Origin: Polytrichum commune
Lineage: Eukaryota > Streptophyta > Polytrichopsida > Polytrichales > Polytrichaceae
Length of the DNA stretch: 64,000 nucleotides
Direction: 5' to 3'
NCBI GenBank assembly: GCA_950295325.1
Contig: OX485803.1
Span: 60,529,554 to 60,593,553 of the forward strand
The notes below the pieces were generated by a model that was given only the letters and a program-made list of their open reading frames with translations, was not told the origin of the DNA and made no database searches. Made by a program: the position numbers and the translations under genes. Shown here in pieces: positions 12,312 to 21,750 of the stretch (its first letter is position 1; every line of letters starts with the position of its first letter).

Positions 12312-12776
12312 TGAGTACTCAAGTTTTTTCATCAACTAAATTGCGTATTGCATAATGCATTGGCTTCCTGGCCTCTAAAATCAATATCATCTTATTGCAT
12401 GTGGGTACTCACACCATCTCGTTCAAACCGTATGTGCACATTCTCATAACTTCCCTTCACGGGGTTGGGTTGGTTGAGTTTGGGTCATTTCGTGTCCGTA
12501 GCAACTTCATATTGTTGTCGTTGGAATTCAAATGATAAATTAATCAAAACTTGCAATTGCCACTACTAGTATATGAGTCATAGGTAATTGTCTTGCGTCA
12601 ATAAAATAACAATGTAAATCTATCTTTGTGGTAGATTTGACTTAGTTGGTAGAAAGTGACGATGTTGGTAAAAAGCTATAGCAACACGTAACTCCAAATG
12701 GTAACCCACATTGATTAGACAAAATAATGTAGTGGTTTGGGAACTATTTCCCACTTCAATCTTCTGAATTGGTTTA
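12312..12776. other. Intergenic DNA with a foldback end
   Basis: Around 12660-12735 lies a right end of the 1727-type foldback element (AACTCCAAATGGTAACCCACA). The left arm is missing. Otherwise nothing is recognised. Confidence 0.5.
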
Positions 12777-13275
12777 AGGCCACTTCACACACGAGCCAAG
12801 AGCCGTGACCATGAATTTGTGAGAGCCCATAAGAAAGTGTCCAAAGGCCATCCCAAGACACCTCCAAGATCATGTAGTGTGGTCACGGACCCTCAAGTGT
12901 AGTGTGAAGTCATGTGTGACCGGGCCCTCAACCAAATGCTACTTCAATAAAATTTTATTCATGCGGGTCTTTACACATGATAACATAGAATAAATCAACA
13001 GTTGTGAGCGTTAGGAGTGCCATGGTCTCCCGCTTTTGTGTTAGGTCTACCTCCAAAAGATGGTTAATGAAAATAATCCAAGTGACCATGAAACATGATC
13101 CATGTGATGCCATATAGAAATCCATGTAGACTTTACGTCCATCTTGCAGTCACATACTCCGTTGGTCCCTCAAGCATAGTGTGAAGCGAACTTGGACCGG
13201 CTCCGCCTTTTCCACCAATGAGAGTGCTTGAAGTGGAATGGACACGGGCTCTCAGTCTCGTGTGTGAAGTGGCCC
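12777..13275 (+). mobile_element. PIF/Harbinger-like MITE, family A, copy 4
   Basis: A 499-bp copy in inverse orientation to copy 3, with 465 bp between them. The first base is A rather than G. Flanks are TTA on the left and TCA on the right, a duplication with one substitution. Together with copy 3 it forms a large inverted repeat. Confidence 0.85.
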
Positions 13276-13383
13276 TCAGTCACGTGGTGTGTTCAGCTGA
13301 TATAGATTTTTCCTTGCTCTAATGCTAAAAGTGAGGATTTTGTCTTTTGTCGGGGTGAAGGTGAAGAATTCTATGGGGGGGAG

Positions 13384-13503
13384 GGTGCATGTGCTAATTT
13401 GGGCGAACCAACCCATACACTCATTCCTTGTTGGATGCCTAAACCCTTGCCTCCAAGAAACCAGTGTACGGGTTGGTTCGCTCCAGCTTGCATGTGTTGC
13501 CGT
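13384..13503. other. Inverted repeat able to form a pre-miRNA-like hairpin
   Basis: GGGCGAACCAACCCATACACT (about 13401) pairs with AGTGTACGGGTTGGTTCGCTC (about 13459) over 21 positions with one A-C mismatch and one G-T pair. Weaker pairing extends inward and outward. It could be a relic of a small foldback element or a small-RNA precursor; no expression evidence is available. Confidence 0.4.
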
Positions 13504-13611
13504 TAGGTTGTAATGAAATGTAATTGAATCGGGTTTCTATTTTATTTAGGGGAACCTTCTCTAACTTCTTTATACTCTATCTTAATGTAGCGACAAAACG
13601 CATGTTTGTTG

Positions 13612-13971
13612 TGGCAAACTATCTTCACACACGAGATTGAAGGCATGTGACCATTGGATTCTAAGATCTCTCATTGGTCGAAAAGGCCCATACTATTCAA
13701 AGTTCACTTTACACTAGAAGGTGAAGGCCTCGGGAGTTCAAGGAAATTAATCATGGATTCTTATAATGGCATATTGTAAATAAGATGTTGTGGCATGCTG
13801 GAATTTGCATATGGTTCACCTCCAAGAGGTGGGCCTGACACAAATTCAAGCAAACCATATCAATTTCTATAAAAACGGCTTTCCTATCTCTCATGATATG
13901 GCCTTTGGATGAGAATCAAGGGCCCTCATAATTACATGGTCATGATCCTTGGCTTGTGTGTGAAGTGACCC
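13612..13971. mobile_element. Diverged, shortened family A MITE
   Basis: The left part reads CTTCACACACGAGATTG and the right end GGCTTGTGTGTGAAGTGACCC, followed by TTA. Interior landmarks of family A survive (CTCATTGGTCGAAAAGGCCC, CACCTCCAAGAGGTGGG), but the element is about 360 bp and the extreme left end is eroded. Confidence 0.65.
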
Positions 13972-14184
13972 TTATTGAAGAACTTGGAAGTGAACAAAGT
14001 CACATTTCCCTTTCAATTCCGTTTCTTTAAATTGGGTTATCTTACAATATATGAAAATCCCCTCTTTCATTAATTATCCCTAATGGGCATGGCAAGTTTG
14101 GTTTAAGGCGGGTCCACATCTCCTGAGTGTGAGTTCCATACCACACTAAATATTGTATTTTTAGTGTCATGTGGTAGTTCATAC

Positions 14185-15108
14185 CAGTGTTGAACGGGTA
14201 TCTGTCCCGCACACGGGTCTGTAAAAGGGTATGTACACTGGTTTGTGATACCAACTTGAACTACCAAGCAGTGCGCAAATACCAGGTTCATACCCAGACC
14301 CTGGACTCACTGCCAACCCTAAACCTGGTCACTAACCCGTACCTTGCTCAACGATGAGCTTGGAAACCCTTAAACATGCACGTCTTTGTTCATTATGCCT
14401 GCTTCCGGCAATGTACGGGTTTGTTGTGTGCACAACGTACTACAAGTAGTGGAGCTTTGTTGTTGGGGTTAAGCTAGCAACGTTGATTAATGTGGGAGAG
14501 AGGGTGTTGCACCTTCAAGAAGAGGTAATTCCGTTTTGTCTTTGCTTGAAGCACCAACTTCATATAACAACTAGGGTTTGTGTTTGCTAAACAAGTTTAG
14601 TGAAGAGGAGTTGATTGCAGCGGGTGAGCTAGAGTGAAATTTAGCTTGAGGGCATTGTTTGATTGTTTTTTATCAATTCAACTTTGTTTGATTAAACTGA
14701 TGTTGGTCGAAGTAGTCCATGTTGATCCGATTCAATACTTAGTCAAGCATGACAATTTGATAAATTCAAATCATGATTCAATTTGATCAGTTTGCTCAAG
14801 TTCATGCTTCATCTGTTTTGGATTTTTTATTTTTTATTTTTTTAAATTATTAATTAATTAAGTTCTCTCTTAAAAACCTTAAAATGACATACCATACCCT
14901 TGCACTGGGCACCCTGGTATATGAAAAAAAATCACACCATAACACGTACCCTAAAATTCAAGAAATTTTACAAGACCACATACACATACCCTACCTTGAA
15001 AATACAAAACCTTTGTAATATCAATACCTCGATGTTCTACATTTCCAAGAAATTTTCAAAAACCAGGCCTCCCCTGTATGCACTTTACAACATACCCGTT
15101 CAACACTA
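14185..15108. mobile_element. Non-autonomous hAT element (924 bp)
   Basis: Ends are CAGTGTTGAACGGGTAT on the left and the inverse ATACCCGTTCAACACTA on the right. Both sides carry a perfect 8-bp duplication GTTCATAC (14177-14184 and 15109-15116). Eight-base duplications with CA...TG-type ends define hAT elements. No transposase ORF is present. The exact duplication suggests a fairly recent insertion. Confidence 0.9.
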
Positions 15109-15229
15109 GTTCATACCACTGTGGTAAAATTCTTATGCACAAGAAGTGTCATAAGAAGTGTCATCATGCATTGTTTTCAATACAGACTTTTGAATTTCCT
15201 CCAACATGATCGGTAATTTTTTGAAGTCA

Positions 15230-15425
15230 TGAACTTCAACCGCTTGTTCCTCAAACTCGTCCCATTCATCTGAAACTAGTATTTTCCCTAAAGTGTCAAA
15301 CCTCAACCGCTTATTTCTCAAATTCACCCGGATCATTTGTAACTAATATTTTCCATGAAGTCTCAAACCTCAACCGGTTATCTCTTAAACTCATATGGTT
15401 CATCTATAACTAGTTGATACTAGAG
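15230..15425. repeat. Three degenerate 67-bp tandem units
   Basis: The block CTCAACCGSTTATYTCTCAAAYTCA...TCATYTGTAACTAGTATTTTCC occurs three times, 67-68 bp apart, with about 80 percent agreement by eye. The unit resembles the inner end of hAT family E, so the array may have grown from such an element. Confidence 0.65.
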
Positions 15426-15720
15426 AAAAGTAGTAGGTCAAAGTTTAAAAAGTTATTGTCTTGTTTTATATAACCCGCTCTCCATATCTCTCACATATGT
15501 AGGGAGTTCGAGGCTTCTGACATAAAATTTCATCCGTGAAGGCCATGTACGTCGGTGAGTGGGCGGCTTCCTTGCATATGCATCTTCATTGCGGATGTGG
15601 ATGCAAGGAGAGTGGGCTTGCTCTAAGAAAAACAACCCTTGGAATAACACCTACACGTTTACCTCATATTTTGTGGCCTCCAATCAAGTCTTTTTTTATC
15701 TAAAAGAGTGAAACCATGCT

Positions 15721-15945
15721 CAGTGATTGGGGAGATTTTTGGGCATAATCAGTTGAGATCCTAGTGTTTGCAAGTCCAACCGGTTACATGTTGACATCCT
15801 CCGGTTTTCCTTTATGGAATTGGGGTATATTCTATAAATTCCTCTAAAACAATCAATAATTTTCTTGCAATCTTTAACTTCAACCGGTTATATCTCAAAC
15901 TCAACCAATTCATTTGTAACTAACTGCTGGTTCTCGCCGACATTG
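15721..15945. mobile_element. hAT MITE, family E, copy 1
   Basis: The left end is CAGTGATTGGGGAGA and the right end the imperfect inverse TCTCGCCGACATTG, 225 bp in total. The 8-bp flanks ACCATGCT and ACCCTGCT differ at one base. Other copies lie at 32805, 44003 and (degraded) 59050. Confidence 0.75.
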
Positions 15946-16156
15946 ACCCTGCTTCTGGATTCAGCATGCATCTAACTTACTCCTACAATAAATTTGCTCT
16001 GCTATTACCATTACCAACTATTGGATTTTCCTAATATCAATGCTACTAATAAAGTGGCCAACCCCCACACACCACTCACACATTAAAGCAGAGATTTTCA
16101 TGGCATCAATATTAAAGGATCTTGAGTCAAGTGTTCATTTGATCCAGATGATGTTT

Positions 16157-16176
16157 TAGATAGATAGATAGATAGA
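16157..16176. repeat. (TAGA)n microsatellite
   Basis: Five TAGA units, about 420 bp beyond the 3' end of the LINE. Considered and rejected as its tail. Confidence 0.9.
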
Positions 16177-16397
16177 AACTCCGGTCCCTTTTAGGGGCCG
16201 GCGTGAATAGAGTGTCCGTTCGTAATGCCAACAACCCGATGCCCACAGGACATGGGGAAGCTGGGACAAAACTACTCTCCTCTTTCGAGGATGGACACTA
16301 TAGTAACCAAGAAACAAATAACGTGGGCCGATCATGGCCCACGGCGGTGCATGCCTTTTAGGTATAATTAGTGTTTTTGTTATGAGAGTGAACGCCA

Positions 16398-16545
16398 AGT
16401 CATGATTCCTCGGTTGGTTGTGGGAGGATGTTTGAGTTAAGACGTTCCGGGTTCGATTTCAGTCGAGTCCGTATGATCGTCTAAAATGTAACGCGTGACT
16501 TGGTGCTGCAAGTGAGTAAAAGGCAGGAAATTTGTACCAACCAAC
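16398..16545 (+). mobile_element. tRNA-derived SINE-like unit
   Basis: An A-box-like TGGTTGTGGGA (16414) and a near-perfect B-box GGTTCGATTTC (16450) lie 36 bp apart, followed by a unique body without a clear tail. The reading is weaker than at 9057 or 20015. Confidence 0.4.
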
Positions 16546-17098
16546 CGGCACCAATCCCTCATTCTGAGCTGTAAATAGATACTAAATATTATATAAGTTT
16601 TTTGGGTTTTATGGAGGGTCTAAGTTTTGGGGGAGTGGTTGGTGGTTTTCAATTCTCCTCTTATGGAGGAGGATGGACATGGCATATTGTATTGCAATGG
16701 TATTAATGTTTTTAAAGGTGTTTTTGATGGTAACCAGGAGTATTTTGAGATTTTCTTCTAGTATTTTCATAGATGGGATGTGGGCCGTAGCTCGGGCCCC
16801 AGCTGTGATGACAATAAGTGGTTCGATTTTCCATCCTCTGGAAGCAATACTATCAATCAAAGGTTTGTATTTGTTGTTTTTTGCTTCTATTGTTTATGGG
16901 GAAAATCTGTCGTTACAATATGTGAATTCAATAAATTGTATGGTGAGGTTAGGGTCAATGTCAATGGGAGGGTCATTTTGATATGGTAATCCTTTAACGC
17001 ATAGTATATCAGGTCGAAATCTTGGGTTGCAATGACATCTTTATGTGTTACATGTGCAGGGGAGTAGCCAATTGGGGACTGTATTTTCTTGGGGGTTA

Positions 17099-18532
17099 TT
17101 ATTGAAGGTACTGGCATTCATGAGAGTAATTAAAACATCGGGATTTATCGGACGAGATTAGAAGCTTCCTAATTTCTCCGACTGCTTTGTTATGTCTTTT
17201 AATTCGTAGTGAGTGTATATGTTGTTGGTTGCATTTCAGTAGAACATGTAGCCAAGTGTCTGGATCGTTTGAATTGCATATAGGGCATGTGATAGAGGGG
17301 TACCTCTGGTGACCGAAGAACATTTGTTTTCTAGCATTACCCATGTATGTTCCTGTGCGGAATTTAATAAGGCAGGATTTTTGTTTGTCTGTGATTAAGG
17401 GATTTGTCCAGAATTCGTTAGACAGTTCTTTGTCAATGTCTATATTTTCTGTCCATTTACACGTGTTGGGGGTTTGTGTGGCCATGATTGCTATATTGGT
17501 TTCCCTATCATATTTTTTAATTTGTTTTTCTAAGAATCTTACTGGGCCTTTGTCTGGGACGTCTGTCATCGAGGCCCAGACGTCCTTTTGGTAATAGTAC
17601 GGGATGGCGTGGGCATGTTCGTATGGGTGGATGGCAATTCTGTGTTCTAATTCTAACCCGTCTTTTGCTAGTTTATCCGCTTTTTCATTACCGTCAATGT
17701 TGACGTGTGCTCTGACTTTGTATAGTGTGATTGGCTGTGTTCGGTCTTGGAGGATTTTTACCATGGAGTTGAGTGTGGTTTGGTCGGGGTGACTATTATG
17801 GAGAATGGGGTGTTTAATTTGTGTGTTGAGTAGGTATAATACATTTAGACTGTCTGTGAATATGAATGCGAGTTCATTAGAGAATTTTGTATTGATGATT
17901 CTTAGTGTTTTGTGTATAGCCATCATTTCTGCATGTAGTATGTTTTGATGCCCATGGAGTCTTTTGGCGATATTTAAGCCTTTGGGGCTATAGATACCGT
18001 ATCCAGCTCTTTCTCTTCTCCATACCCCAGGGGCAATTTCTTTGGGTTTTATAAAGGAACCATCCGTGTAGTAGCTGAACTGGGGGTGGAATTTTAGCGG
18101 TAGATTAGTGTGGTAGTTTGGAAGTTGTGGGATAGGGGTATTATTGTGTGGGATTGTATTTGGGTAGTTTGATTTGGCCCATTTTTTACTAGGGTTAACG
18201 GTGATGTTTGGAGGGGTGGGTGGTGCAGTTTGTGTGTGACTTTGTAGTATATGGAGGTTATTTGTTGTGTCGTTTATTAATTTCATTTGTTCGTAGGTGC
18301 CTATGTTATTATTTTGGTGATGGATACAAAATATTTGCATGGTAGATGGTTCTTTTCTTATGATATTGAGCTCGGGGGGTATTGTGGGTTCCTCATACGT
18401 GATCGTATCAGCGGCGAAATGGGCAATGACGTGTGTGTCTGGGAATGGGTCTGTGTGTGGGTTGGAGTTTTGGTACCAATTAGTATCCGGAGATATAAGT
18501 ATAGTGATTGTATATGGATCATTTTGGGCCAC
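17099..18532 (-). CDS. LINE ORF2 C-terminal part: RNase H and zinc knuckle
   Basis: An open stretch of 477 codons; the apparent start is only where the frame opens after an 11-bp duplication upstream. Residues 1-75 (TITILISPDTNWY, VIAHFAADTITY, CIHHQN) continue the PCIF1-like segment of the preceding stretch. RNase H occupies about 150-292: D157 in YTDGS, E202 in HAEMMAI, D227 in FTDSLN, H276 and D286 in HVNIDGNEKADKLAK. All catalytic acidic residues are present. A knuckle C416-x2-C419-x9-H429-x4-C434 follows, as in many LINEs. RNase H would remove the RNA strand from the cDNA hybrid. No stop occurs inside, so this part may have been under constraint until recently. Confidence 0.85.
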   Translation of the reverse strand: MAQNDPYTITILISPDTNWYQNSNPHTDPFPDTHVIAHFAADTITYEEPTIPPELNIIRKEPSTMQIFCIHHQNNNIGTYEQMKLINDTTNNLHILQSHTQTAPPTPPNITVNPSKKWAKSNYPNTIPHNNTPIPQLPNYHTNLPLKFHPQFSYYTDGSFIKPKEIAPGVWRRERAGYGIYSPKGLNIAKRLHGHQNILHAEMMAIHKTLRIINTKFSNELAFIFTDSLNVLYLLNTQIKHPILHNSHPDQTTLNSMVKILQDRTQPITLYKVRAHVNIDGNEKADKLAKDGLELEHRIAIHPYEHAHAIPYYYQKDVWASMTDVPDKGPVRFLEKQIKKYDRETNIAIMATQTPNTCKWTENIDIDKELSNEFWTNPLITDKQKSCLIKFRTGTYMGNARKQMFFGHQRYPSITCPICNSNDPDTWLHVLLKCNQQHIHSLRIKRHNKAVGEIRKLLISSDKSRCFNYSHECQYLQ

Positions 18533-19773
18533 TATGCGCGCCCAGTGAATAGCTTGTTGTAGGTCTGTTGTAGGTCTGTTGTATTATGAGGGTGTGCGTA
18601 ACCGATTCCTTGCCATTTATGGTCAAACGCTTTACCTAGGGATCCAAATATTATGTCTCGTGAGAATGGTGAGTAGAATTGGGTGAATTGTGTGGGGCAT
18701 GTAACTGGGGATGAAAAATATGAGTGGTTAATATTGAATGTTGTAATCAGGAGATCTAATATTTGGGTTGGTATTGTATATTGGGTTCGTTTGTGTGGGT
18801 TATTTTTTGGGATACGGTATTTGTACCTTTGGTATAACCAAACAATTTCAGTTTCGAACGATTGGGTAGATGGTTCTAGACCGTGTGTGTTGTTTTTTGC
18901 CAATTGGTATTGTTTCCATAGCCATGTTAGTCTAGCTTTCGGGATGGTAATGAGGTGTCGGCCATTGTCTTCGTATATGTGAGCGACATCGAATTGTGTT
19001 TGGATGGTATCAGAGTTTGTTTCGATGTCGTTTTCTGGGTTGCATTCATTAATAGAGATATGTGCTAGTGGAATTATTGTGGATGGTGTGACGTATCTTG
19101 TGTCTCTATGTTGTTCTGTGGAGAAGTAGGCATTAATTATGTTTGAAAAATGTTTGTGTTGTCTTTCTTTGTAGTAATAGATAAGTAGGTCTGTGTTGTG
19201 ATTACATATGTTGGTTTCACAGTAAGGGTATAGGTCCCTTTGAGTTCGCCATTTGTTATATGTGTTGTTATTTGTTATAGTCCATTGACATAAGTACGAC
19301 GTGACTGTTCTTTTTATTCCGTTATGGTCATTGAATTGTTTTTGTTTATGATCGATTATTTTGTGTATGGGAAATTGTCGGGGGTCTTTAAGCATGTTGT
19401 TTGGAGGAGGGGGTAGAGGGGGGATGGGGATGTTAGGGGGTTGTACGGGGGTGGTTGGTGGGTGTGGTAGGATATTGTGGTGTCTTATTATATATTTATT
19501 TTTTAGGGATCTTGGTGGATGGTGTTGTTGGCATGGTAGGGGGCATTGATTATAAGGGGGGTGGCAAAATAATTGATTAGCTATGTTAAGTGCGCTTTTG
19601 ATAAGTTTAGAAGGAGTGAAGTGGTAGATTTTGAATTCGTCCGGGTTCATTAGAGTGGTACCATTAGGCATGGTAATTTGGTCTAGTGTGATTATATTAT
19701 GTACAAGTAGTTTGTGGAGTAATTTAAGTGAGGTGTTGGGATTTAGTCCATGAAGCATTTGTGCTTCCTGCAT
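18532..19773 (-). CDS. LINE ORF2 middle part: chromo-like and PCIF1-like segments
   Basis: 413 open codons between the CACTA insertion and a frameshift. Residues 1-60 look like the end of the RT connection. C70, C77, C81 and H84/H85 could bind a metal. Residues 134-205 (FPIHKIIDHK, SYLCQWT, YNKWRTQRDLY, DLLIYYYKE) have the spacing of a chromodomain. From about 275 the pattern IPKARLTWLWKQY, WLYQRY, IPTQILDLL, FFSSP-like YFSSPVTC, FYSPFSRDIIFGSLGKAF and GYAHPHN is reminiscent of the PCIF1 (cap m6Am writer) methyltransferase-like fold; where PCIF1 has NPPF, this has HPHN. Both domain calls are inference from motif order, not from a search. Confidence 0.7.
   Translation of the reverse strand: MQEAQMLHGLNPNTSLKLLHKLLVHNIITLDQITMPNGTTLMNPDEFKIYHFTPSKLIKSALNIANQLFCHPPYNQCPLPCQQHHPPRSLKNKYIIRHHNILPHPPTTPVQPPNIPIPPLPPPPNNMLKDPRQFPIHKIIDHKQKQFNDHNGIKRTVTSYLCQWTITNNNTYNKWRTQRDLYPYCETNICNHNTDLLIYYYKERQHKHFSNIINAYFSTEQHRDTRYVTPSTIIPLAHISINECNPENDIETNSDTIQTQFDVAHIYEDNGRHLITIPKARLTWLWKQYQLAKNNTHGLEPSTQSFETEIVWLYQRYKYRIPKNNPHKRTQYTIPTQILDLLITTFNINHSYFSSPVTCPTQFTQFYSPFSRDIIFGSLGKAFDHKWQGIGYAHPHNTTDLQQTYNKLFTGRA
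18560..18581 (-). repeat. 11-bp tandem duplication causing a frameshift
   Basis: TAGGTCTGTTG is present twice in a row (18560-18570 and 18571-18581). One copy too many shifts the LINE frame by one base. With a single copy the two open stretches would be in one frame with a sensible protein across the join. Confidence 0.85.
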
Positions 19774-20014
19774 CCCACTACAAGAGTTTATATGACCTAT
19801 TTGACAAAAATGTGACGAAATTTTGTTAATTTGGGTGTCATATAGGGCACCTTGATTCGGTCATACAATTAACAGAGTTCTGTCAATTTCTTTGTCATCT
19901 GGGACAATTATACACATAAGATTCCATTTACTCCGGCCCCCTTGCCATGTTGGATTATCTTTACCTCGTCATTTACCCATGGTGATGTGGTTTAATGTCC
20001 AAGTTATACTAGTA

Positions 20015-20222
20015 AAAAATCCTAAATTACTAATCCACCCTCGCATTCGGGGCCTACTCACATAGGTCTAAGGGCCAAAGGCCACCTCACCTAACACCTA
20101 GGCTAATGGACAAAGCAACCTACCTAACCTAGGCGAAGCCAAGGGTGAGGGGTCAAGGGGATCGAACCTTGAACCTCTTGGCTATAGTGTGAAAGCCTTA
20201 GCCACTAAGCCACCGCTCATTA
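20015..20222 (-). mobile_element. tRNA-derived SINE inside the CACTA element
   Basis: On the minus strand the head reads GAGCGGTGGCTTAGTGGCTAA with A-box TGGCTTAGTGG and then a perfect B-box GGTTCGATCCC about 30 bases later. About 130 bp of body follow, ending in a run of T (ATTTTTT). A T-run end is like plant Au-type SINEs. Flanking duplications are unclear. The SINE is nested within CACTA within LINE. Confidence 0.65.
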
Positions 20223-20451
20223 CATGATATAGGCCAAGTATGTAAGAGTTTTGTACGAAAAAGCCATAAGACTTATAAACTTATGTATATATATTTTTTA
20301 ATTAGTGAAAGTAAAAACAAGCATAGAATTAATGTATTTACTGTTTTTAATTAGTACGTATTGTATTTGTATTAAAAACAATTTACAAAAATACTCCTAA
20401 ACATTATTACAGTAATTATTGTAATTATTTTAACTACATTAATTACAATAA

Positions 20452-20695
20452 TTTCAGTATTTTACTGAAAATAGCAAATTTCAGTATTTACTTAAATTAG
20501 CAAATTTCAGTATTTACCTAAATTAGCAAATTTCAATATTTACTTAAATTAGCAAATTTCAATATTTACCTAAATTAGCAAATTTCAATATTCACTTAAA
20601 TTAGCAAATTTCAGTATTTAGTTAAATTGGTCATTTCAGTATTTACTTAAATTGGTAATTTCCCCATTTACTTAAATTGGTAATTTCAGTATTTA
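20452..20695. repeat. 26-bp tandem repeat in the CACTA interior
   Basis: About nine units of AGCAAATTTCAGTATTTACTTAAATT with small variations (AGCAAATTT becoming GGTAATTT toward the right). The period is 26 bp, measured at 20473, 20499 and 20525. Confidence 0.9.
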
Positions 20696-20955
20696 CATTA
20701 ATTAATTAAATTAGTTATTACATTAATTATAGTAAATACATTATTTATATTAATTACTTATACTAGTAATTACAATAATTAAAAACCTTTTGTAACACCT
20801 TTTGTAACACCTTTTGTTGTTAATAAATATGAGACACATGCTCAGGTGAAGGGAATAAGTTAAACGTGAAATATATAAATCTGATGACAGAAAATTGACA
20901 CAAATTTTGAATAATGTCCGAATTGACAAAAACTCATAGTTTTGAGCTGATTTTG

Positions 20956-21750
20956 TCACTTCGGACATTTTAGTGTCACATTTTTGTCAATTATACACCC
21001 ATTTCCTTGTAGTGTCCATGCAGTTTCAAGTGGGGATGGGGTTAGTAGGAAATTGTTTATTGTACTTTTTAGGTGGACTCCGGCTTTATGTTTGAGCAAG
21101 AATAATGTTCTAGTGATGGGTGATCTAACGCAGTGGTGATATTTAATGCGGGTGATTTCCTTAGAGTCCCCGTATTTGGCGAGTATGAATTGTAGTAGAC
21201 CAACATATATTTTCCCAATTCTACCTTTATCATTGAGGGCGTTTTGTAGTTGTTCTCCAATGCATCTTAAATAGGCATTTTGTAGTGAGAATGCTTCGAT
21301 TCCGAATAGGTTGTGTGGGAGTTGTGTAGCGATGTTAGATGTGCATTTGGGTATTCCGCATATCGTTTTGTGAAGTGCTATGATTTTTTTATCGAGTTTT
21401 TTGATAGCTGGTATGGAGTGTGGCACTGCGTAGAAGTTGTATGCTATTCCAGCACGTATGACTGTATCTGCCATGTTTATTTTTTGTTTCATAGTAGCTG
21501 GGCATGTTACAAGGGCTTGACACTGTTTTATTACTTTAGTTGTAGTGGTATTTATTTGCGTTTTCCATTTGAATGATGGTGCAAGATTTATTCCTAGATA
21601 CGTGTATGGTTCATGTTGGTTTAAGACTGGTATAGGTTGGTTTCTGTAGTTGATATTGGTAGATTGGATTAGGGCTTTAAAGGTTGTGGGGTGAAGTTTG
21701 GATTTGTTTGGGCATCCAGTTATTGCGCACTTGAGTATTCCAAGATCCAT
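20956..21750 (-). CDS. LINE ORF2: RT thumb and connection region
   Basis: 264 open codons following directly, in frame, from the YADD motif upstream. It carries the RT motif-D and thumb-like sequence KLHPTTFKALIQS and PYTYLGINLAPSFKWKTQI, then GIAYNFYAVP and other residues typical of LINE RT C-termini. The true LINE part ends at 21015. The last 19 codons and the stop come from the inserted CACTA end. Confidence 0.75.
   Translation of the reverse strand: MDLGILKCAITGCPNKSKLHPTTFKALIQSTNINYRNQPIPVLNQHEPYTYLGINLAPSFKWKTQINTTTTKVIKQCQALVTCPATMKQKINMADTVIRAGIAYNFYAVPHSIPAIKKLDKKIIALHKTICGIPKCTSNIATQLPHNLFGIEAFSLQNAYLRCIGEQLQNALNDKGRIGKIYVGLLQFILAKYGDSKEITRIKYHHCVRSPITRTLFLLKHKAGVHLKSTINNFLLTPSPLETAWTLQGNGCIIDKNVTLKCPK

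Larger units (their letters stand above)
19776..21014. mobile_element. Non-autonomous CACTA element inside the LINE
   Basis: Both ends read CACTACAAG (plus strand at 19776, minus strand ending at 21014) and are flanked by the 3-bp duplication TCC (19773-19775 and 21015-21017), the signature of CACTA (En/Spm) elements. Both subterminal regions carry TTGACAAAAATGTGAC and further TGACAAAA-type motifs, as expected of transposase-binding repeats. At 1239 bp it has no transposase. It carries a SINE-like unit and a 26-bp array. Removing it and one TCC rejoins the LINE ORF in frame. Confidence 0.92.

Noticed and set aside
16157-16176. TAGA repeat as the 3' tail of the LINE
   Set aside because: It lies about 420 bp beyond where the LINE composition ends, and a better short A run with a matching TATAAGT is at 16592-16604.
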